Of a DNA stretch of 25,148 bases, positions 18,782 through 25,148 are shown piece after piece. Position 1 is the first letter of the stretch. Every line of letters starts with the position of its first letter. Location: positions 1 through 25,148 of the forward strand of contig JAYMSP010002278.1 of the NCBI GenBank assembly GCA_036897095.1, given 5' to 3'. The notes beneath the pieces are model-generated. The model was not told the DNA's origin. It worked only from the letters and a program-made list of their open reading frames with translations, and made no database searches. The position numbers and the translations under genes are program-made. Origin of the DNA: Plantago elongata. Lineage: Eukaryota; Streptophyta; Magnoliopsida; Lamiales; Plantaginaceae.

Positions 18782-21471
18782 ATGGGTTCCGAGAATTTGC
18801 CTGTTACACGGCTCCAACCAAACTGCCTTCTTTGCATATGTGGAAAAGGAATTTGCAAGTACCTCGCCTTCAAAGACGACCCATCTTGCTACTTCTACAA
18901 ATGCCTGGCATACACTGTTAGTAATGTTTTCCATTTCTTCGTTTTTATACTTTTGCTTCTACCTTTGTTGAGTTATGAACATGGGTTTTCTTTGCTTTGT
19001 GTCTTTACTGTGATCAGTGTTCCAAAGGTAAAAATAATATCTATAAAAAAGAACACCAGGTGAGTAAGGATGATAAGTTCATCGATGTGCCGTATTGTGG
19101 AGGTTGTGATGCTGGTCTTTGCCGTGTTTATTTGATCCAAGAGGGCGAAAATGCCGGTAGGATCTTGTTCTCCTGTACAATCAAAGAGGTATAACAAAGC
19201 TAGCTCCTTTAGTTTCGTGTTTTTTCATTAAGCTGAATTCAAATATGATCTGGTTTTCATAAATTCAAGTTTCCAATTTTGGGGATAATTTGAATTTTTT
19301 TCTTCTTGTTTTGCATTTGTTTGTTGAATTGCTGGTCATGTCTGTAGCTAAAAAAGGTAAATGCAAAACCCTAATTGCTAGGCTTCTGATCTAATATAAA
19401 AATCTCCGCCCTCAATCTTGAATGTCTTTATGATTATGATCAGTTCAAGCAATTCAGTCGATATGTGAGCTGATTCTTTTTTATCTATGTGGATTTTATA
19501 TAGAAGATTGGTACTAGCTGAAATTTCGAAATTTTGTGATAGTCGCAGTTCGTCAATTACTATGTGTATCAAAGTTTGTTGTTTCAATTATTTCAGGGGG
19601 ATGGATCGTGTGGGTTCAAAATGTACCAAGATGAGCTAATGCTGATGCAACAAGTAGATCCAATCGTAATGTTGCTCCCATCTCATGTGACCACTCGTAA
19701 TTACATTGACCCTCAGAATGGCAACTTTGTTATGGAAAACAGGCCGGTTGAGAAAGGCTAGATAATTACTATCCTTTGCGTGCTTCTGAAAACCTCGGAA
19801 CTTTCTCTGCTTTTAACAAGATGAAGCAATCTTTCCAGTGTCAGGAAGAAGGATTATTGAATGAAGACCTCGAAGGTGATAACACTTGGTTTTATATTAA
19901 CTGACTACACGATGTTGTTTTGTTCTTTTTGAAGGCCTCCAAGACTATATAATTGCTTTGCTAATTTACTTTATCAAAAGATTTGGTGGTAGAGGAATTA
20001 ATTAGTATATATATGAGTCGATGGAGGAATTCCCACTAAACTCTATCATACGCACATCGTCATTATAGTTTTTTTTTTTCAAATTATGCGGCTTTATCCT
20101 TTTCCTTTTTCCTTTTACAACAGCTACCCCTCCATATGATTGTGTGCAAACTGACCGCCTAATAAACTTTGTTGGCCCCAATCAGAATACTCAACTGCAA
20201 CCTGTAATTTTACATTCCCTGGAATTCAGAGCTTCATCCGACCTTAGTAAAGATCATTTGAGAGCTGGAACTTCGATCTTATCGCTGTGTAACAAGATTT
20301 GCAATGGTCGGGTGCCGAGAAAGAGGAAGCAATTACAGTGGCCCGAAGATGACTCTGTCCATAAATGATTATGCAATGGAGACAACAGAGGTACACTACT
20401 CTGTAGTTTGGCTGGGTTACATTGCTTTGTTCTCTTTCTTTTTTCTACACCTCAGCTCTGCTCAGATTTTCTTGGCCTATAGGCCCTGTACAGTGCTATT
20501 GATAAAATTTCTCTCCTCTATCCGTTGCATAAATTATTAATTTATGTGTCAAATCCTAGTATATCTTGCATGTGGTTTAACAAAAGAATCAAATTTCTTG
20601 TAATTTTACACGGCTGGTGATTGAACTGTTGAGTGTTATTTTGCCCCAAGTAGTTCTATCTGACTTCGTTTTTATAGAATTCACCAAAGACATTTAAGGA
20701 TTCTAATTGTTTGTGTTATACTATTACGCACACATCCTATGTTCTTGTACAGTTTCTGTTGTGATAGCTTTGTCTTTGATATTTACTGATAGTGTTTTTG
20801 ACTTTTTGCTGGATATTCCCTTGTACCAGACTCCAGAGAGATCATGCAGGCTGAAAGTCTAGTGAACTCCTGTCTACCTGCTACAGATGTCATCGCTCTT
20901 GACATGATCAATTCCGTTTCTTCACCTCATCTATCTGGGATGCCCCATGTTGTTGGATGTACTAGCAGCCTATTGCCGAATAGTAATGTGATGGTATCAA
21001 GCATTAACACTTACTCTGACGCTCTTCCTAATGGACCTTCACCTATGGAACCCTCTGGAATGTTTGCTCCAAATAATTATACACCGGAAATGGATTCGAC
21101 TGCAACTGAATTTGACGAGTTTTTTGAGGATCTTCCGAATACTTTCCTCAGACTTCTGGAGAAAATGGATCATAAGGACCATGAAGCCATGGATCGGGAG
21201 GCGTACTCTACTTTTTACATTCTAGATAAAATGTCCATTGATCATCGTGATCTGAAACAACGAGTTACTAAGTTCATTGAGTCTGCCAGGTCATTGCACA
21301 ATAAAGAAGCGGAGTTGTCAAATTTCGAGGCAGAGTTAAAAGATCAGGAGAATCAACTTGGAGCAACGGTTGGACATGCAGGAATTGGATGACCTGCATC
21401 TAGTGAGAGGAGTAGAACTTATTGAGGCTCAGGCTACGTTTGACAAAGCAAGGTTGCAGCTTAGAAGGTAA
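18782..21471 (+). pseudogene. GRF-like zinc-finger / coiled-coil protein gene, frame disrupted
   Basis: Five exons are read: 18782-18916, 19018-19188, 19597-19875, 20124-20390 and 20830-21471, each bounded by GT/AG. The implied product is about 497 aa. Exons 1 and 2 encode two GRF-like zinc-binding units. The first has CICGKGICKYLAFKDDPSC, then C in FYKC and AYTCSKG. The second has YCGGCDAGLCRVYLI, then C in ILFSC and, over the exon 2/3 joint, GDGSCGFKMYQDEL. Exon 4 carries a basic patch (RVPRKRKQ) that could be a nuclear signal. The end of exon 5 is a charged coiled coil (EAELSNFEAELKDQE, LIEAQATFDKARLQL). Three faults break it: a probable one-base loss at about 19757-19760 (TAG at 19759-19761), a TGA at 20366-20368, and a one-base gain near 21360. 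The family exists in plants, but its role is unknown to me. Sequence error could explain the shifts, less easily the TGA. Confidence 0.78.
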
Positions 21472-21780
21472 AAATGTTGCACCTTGCCTTCAGGATCGGA
21501 GGCACGTAAACCCATGTCATGGCGATTGGAATTATGGTACCAGAAATAAAGTATTCATGTGAAACAATTCACAATCAATTTCAATCGCTCATGGTAAAGT
21601 AAGTATGAGTATTTAAGCAACTTCTGGCTCTGCGGTCTTCTTGTTCATCTGTATTATGTATCCGAATCTGTTAGGTTAGTATTAGGCCGTATGTATGTAA
21701 GTGTAACATTTTAGTAACTTTATATGCACCAATTAACCCACTGATCAATTAAATGATAAAATCTACCTTATTATATATTA
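21472..21780. other. Likely 3' untranslated region and spacer
   Basis: Non-coding sequence after the GRF-finger gene. It ends at the TA dinucleotide where the first MITE-like element starts. No clear poly-A signal was fixed. Confidence 0.45.
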
Positions 21781-22012
21781 TACTCCCTCGTCACGAGTGT
21801 ATCTTATTGCAGAAATGGATACAAGTATTAAATTTTTTTAAATAAAGTATAAAAGGATGTGATAAAATAGAAAAAAAAAAAGAATCAAAGTAGTAGAAAT
21901 GATGATAAATTAAGCAAATGAAGTAAATAAAATAGGAGTTATTTTAATGGACATGAAGATGAAGTTGAGACGGACCAAAATAAAATATGAAAATGAAAGT
22001 AAGTATGCTAAT
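21781..22012. mobile_element. Stowaway/mariner-like MITE, decayed right end
   Basis: It begins TACTCCCTCGTCACGAGTGT, the familiar TA + CTCCCTCCGTC-type end of plant Stowaway/mariner MITEs with one base lost. Internal text such as AAAGTATAAAAGGATGTGAT is common in this class. The right side has GAGACGGACCAAAATAAAAT and then fades, without the expected GGACGGAGGGAG-TA end. The right limit is therefore approximate and the element may be truncated. Confidence 0.6.
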
Positions 22013-22205
22013 TGGTGTTACCTTGAACCTTTATTACACTTTAGTACTCCCTTCTGTACAATAAAAGTTTTATAACTTGTTATTTCTCTTCAATTAAGAA
22101 GAATAGAACAAATAAATAGTTTGCAAGTGAAGTTATATATTAGTGAAGTTGTATGTAGGGTTAGAGGGAGAGAGATATATTGCTAACACTGTGCAAGAGA
22201 TCACC

Positions 22206-22280
22206 ATGGCAGTACAGCCCCGGTGCAGGACTGGGAAAGTTGTTGCGCTGCTTAGGCAGTTAGTTGATTGGTTTATTTAG
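22206..22280 (+). other. Isolated 24-residue open frame, possible stray exon
   Basis: ATG in a good context (CACCATGGC) opens MAVQPRCRTGKVVALLRQ and runs to a TAG at 22278-22280. Its first two-thirds are clearly richer in G and C than the DNA on both sides. A GT or other splice donor is not obvious. I do not recognise the sequence, and it could be a captured gene fragment or chance. Confidence 0.25.
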
Positions 22281-22318
22281 CAGCTACTAAATATAAAAAT
22301 AAGGTTTTTGATGCGATA

Positions 22319-22499
22319 ATTTCTTTCGTTCTAAAAGAAAATAATGTAAGAAATAGATTGAATAAAATAATAATAAAATAAGAAAGAAAATAATAAAGAA
22401 TTAGTTAGTCGGGTAAAAACTTTTTATCTATAGAGTTAGTAAATAGAGACTCTAATAAAATTTTAATGTAACTAGAAAAAAAGGAAAGAACGAATGGAA
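22319..22499. mobile_element. Stowaway-like MITE (181 bp)
   Basis: A TA lies at each edge (22317-22318 and 22500-22501). The left end reads ATTTCTTTCGTTCTAAAAG, and the right end read in reverse gives TTCCATTCGTTCTTTCC, so about 10 of 13 core bases pair. The size, TA duplication and CGTTC-type ends match plant Stowaway MITEs. The inside is AT-rich with no coding potential. Confidence 0.65.
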
Positions 22500-22501
22500 T
22501 A

Positions 22502-24295
22502 ATATTTTATAAAAATCCTACAAATGATTGTCCATATATTCAATTTCAAAATATGACCTAAAGCTAAATACTAAAGATAGTAATAATAATTTACAATTAA
22601 CTAAATGTATTATGTTTAGATTTAATTATTTTAAAGTAAAGTAAGATTATGCCAGCACATCAAAATAATCAAGCAATGTTATCTGTTTTTCAGTTTTTAT
22701 CATCTTTCCCCAAGCACCTTTTTTCCTGATTATTTCGCAGTATCTTTCTTCTAATTTTCAATTTTTCTCCCTATAAAATTTTAACGTGTTCCAACATTTA
22801 TTATCATCTTCAAGCATCTATGTTCTAGATTTAATTGGAAACATCATTTTAACATATTACAAACATATCTCATACGAAACAAGACGAATATTAGTAATGC
22901 ATCATCATTTAACAACACATTAAAAACATGTATAATACAATTATCAAATAATAAACAAGCATAATATTTTTATATTGCAAGCATCATTTAATGTTAAATT
23001 ACAAATATCATATCAGTAAAAGAATTAATAATGTTGAATGTAGGAAGCTAAAAGGTTATTTATTTTAAAAGTTGTATGGTCTGTGAAAGTTTTGATTTAG
23101 TTTCTTACAAGTATGATGAGATTTTTATTAATTATAATATATTTAATTTTAACTATATTAAATATTAACAAAATCATTAATTATGGGAAGTTTATCACTA
23201 ATACGGAAGTTTATTGAAGTTATAGCACTAGTTATTCTTTGTATTGATACACGTGATAATTTTTTCTTTTTCTTGCTCCCGGTTGGCTTGTCCTTTCCCT
23301 TGCACATTTCATGAGCTTAATGTTCGATACTATCTCCATATTTTTGTGGTAACACGAACGTGTACAAGTTCTTCATGCCGTTTAATGTCCAATACTATCT
23401 CTACGTTTATGTGACAGTCTGATGGGTCCAATTCATTGGGTCCATCACAAGTTTATCAGGCTTAGAGTCGGAGTGATAATAACTTTTTAACTAAAAAAAT
23501 ATTTTTAAAGATATCAAATAAAAGCAGAATATCTTTAAAATTCTCTAAATTGTATTAGGTAACTCAAGATTGTTCTTTAATTATAATTTGAGAGTATAGA
23601 GAACCCTGATAATGTGTTATACTATAGTAGCTAACTTCGACAAAAGTATACTTTAATAATTAAAGCTTAATAGGTGACTCTAATATAAATACACTGCTAG
23701 GGGAAGAAGATACCCTTGATCTTAATAAACCTTTATCCGAGTAATTGAAGAGTTATATATGTTATATCTTGAAAACACTTTTATATATAGGTTAGAGTAA
23801 CCCCAAGAGATATCCTCCTTCTTTTAATAGCTTAATTTATTTACTACACCACAATTAAGAAACATGTATGCTGCTAAAGTTACCTTTTCATTTATATAGG
23901 ATAAAAGAGTATTAAATCTCTGATTTTATTCCTTTAAAAGTCTAGGGTAACTAAATAACTTTGTCAAGTAGCTAGTATAAATAAATTCATCAGGTTTTAA
24001 TCATAATGAGTTGACAAGTGTTCTTTTGTTTCCGTTCAAAGACTAGTTCCCGTGTCAAAGCGCGTCTTCCTAAGTCGAGATTTACTTTCTATTCGTGCTA
24101 ACCAAGCGTTAAAGGTGATCTGGAGGCGCCAGTTCTTCATAATTCAGCAACTACGGGTTAGTTCTCCTTAATTCTCATATCTTTTCTTGTTAATTCGTGG
24201 ATCGAAAAAACAACTTCTCGTCACTTGGCCCCATAGTCGGTTGTTCAATTTTTGCTACGTTACTGAATTAGTACTCTAATAACCCTGCTAGAAAC
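22502..24295. other. AT-rich region upstream of the gag remnant
   Basis: No genes recognised. 22500-23260 is extremely AT-rich. From about 23400 on, phrases such as TGATGGGTCCAATTC and a less AT-rich end (24040-24250) may belong to the long terminal repeat and leader of the Ty3/gypsy element whose gag begins near 24296. I could not fix its ends or primer-binding site. Confidence 0.45.
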
Positions 24296-25020
24296 TTGCA
24301 AAGATGTCAAATAACATCATTGTCAAGCCATGAACGAATGAATGGGATAGAAGATTCAATCTGTGAGATCAAGGAGATGCTAGAACAACTAATCAGGATT
24401 GTTGAGACGCTGCACAACAGCGCGTCTTCGACACGCGTTAGTCATTCCCCTAATGGGCAGTCGCTTGAATGTGGTGGACCCAGAACTTGAGTTCGATGCT
24501 ATTCCGGATATGCATGGATCTTCTAAGATCCCGGTATACGTTGGAGAATTGGAGAAGGGGGGAACATCAAGGGGAGGGAAACTACCAAGGGAGGAATTGG
24601 ACGGTTTCGATCTAGAACCGACCAATGGAAAAGAAAAAAAAGGTAAAAGTCTCGCGAATGGGGCCATGGGAGGCAGAAGCATGGAGAATTGTGCGAAAGA
24701 AGGCCAAAGAGATCCAGGAACGAGAGAAAAGGAATGCCACTAGGGATGGAGGGACAAATCCAACTCGACCCTCAACAATGCCAAATGTTCCGGTAAGTAT
24801 CACTAATTCTACAACTGTTGCAAAAATGGCCAAGGCTACTACTTCCAAACTAGTTGATGATGAGATCCGCCGTCGTAGAGAAGCTGGACTTTGCTTTACT
24901 TATGATGAGGACGTTCAATCACATTTGCAAGAATGTTAAGGTGTTGGTTCTGACTACCGAAGAAGGTAAGCTGGAGATAAGTCAAGAGAGAAAACTAGAA
25001 AAGTTTGATTTTGATGGTTG
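24296..25020 (+). pseudogene. Degenerate Ty3/gypsy retrotransposon gag, cut by the window end
   Basis: The start encodes a short coiled region (RMNGIEDSICEIKEMLEQL) like the N-terminus of plant gypsy gag. The C-terminal part, LVDDEIRRRREAGLCFTYDED at about 24850-24910, is the conserved lead-in to the gag CCHC knuckle, normally E-K-R-x-K-G-L-C-x-x-C-D-E. Here the second Cys is Tyr, and the rest (SHLQEC, then a stop at 24937-24939) is out of register. A shifted frame then gives VLVLTTEEG, the usual text after the knuckle. The central gag core between the two parts is hard to find, so an internal deletion is likely. At least three frames are needed. Protease and polymerase would lie beyond the window if present. 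Confidence 0.75.
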
Positions 25021-25148
25021 ATTTTAACAAGCTCATGTGTTAGGAATATCTGTTAGTATTTTTGATCAATCACCATATGAGTAATCTTTAGTACATAAAG
25101 GTGACTAGTACTCTTAGTTCACTTGAACATTGTAAAAGAGGAAATCAC

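Noticed and set aside
22043-22180. Another possible MITE starting TACTCCCTTCTGTACAATAAAA
   Set aside because: Only a left-end-like sequence is seen; no matching right end or flanking duplication could be found.
24118-24140. TGGAGGCGCCAG as primer-binding site of the gypsy element
   Set aside because: No LTR end in CA precedes it and I could not match it to a specific tRNA with confidence.
1-25148. CRISPR arrays, bacterial operons, phage-like or defence systems
   Set aside because: No regularly spaced repeats, ribosome-binding sites or tight gene runs exist; introns and plant transposons show the DNA is nuclear and plant.

Overview
The window looks like nuclear DNA of a flowering plant, most likely a eudicot. 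The evidence is spliced GT-AG genes with plant-type proteins (a KELP-type coactivator, a protein with a chloroplast transit peptide), a plant-type U1 snRNA gene with the plant snRNA promoter layout, and a dense load of plant transposons in AT-rich DNA. The lineage (for example Lamiales) is only a guess. No tools were used; splice sites and family names come from reading the sequence. The first 50 bases are G and C homopolymers and look like a contig-end or assembly artefact, so single-base frameshifts elsewhere deserve caution.

Positions 48-5826 hold one dead LINE on the + strand (nucleic-acid-binding ORF1, APE endonuclease, reverse transcriptase, C-terminal region), cut into pieces by three later insertions whose target duplications are all readable. 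They are a ~90-bp tRNA-derived SINE (1327-1416), a 2012-bp solo LTR (2423-4434, 5-bp duplication AGGGG) and a 700-bp hAT-type non-autonomous element (4981-5680, 8-bp duplication with two mismatches). The LINE reads on across each insertion.

Positions 7229-9104 (minus) hold a complete three-exon KELP gene (DEK_C plus PC4 domains, 167 aa). Positions 12019-13823 (minus) hold a complete three-exon gene for a 154-aa predicted plastid protein with a conserved CxxC core. Between them, on the + strand, is a U1 snRNA gene (about 11379-11542) with an upstream sequence element and a weak TATA element at RNA polymerase II spacing.

Positions 15723-17720 (minus) carry a Mutator-like transposase pseudogene (N-terminal zinc finger, MULE core, SWIM finger, CCHC knuckle) with five in-frame stops and one frameshift. 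Positions 18782-21471 (+) carry a five-exon gene for a protein with two GRF-like zinc-binding units and a C-terminal coiled coil. All its splice sites look sound, but the frame is broken by two single-base shifts and one stop. It is either a young pseudogene or a gene hit by sequence errors.

From 21472 to the end the window is AT-rich and transposon-dominated: at least two Stowaway/mariner-like MITEs, a long stretch without recognisable genes, and at 24296 the start of a degenerate Ty3/gypsy gag running to the window end. I found no CRISPR array, operon or new defence-type system. The most informative material is the dated nest of insertions, the snRNA gene and the two broken genes.
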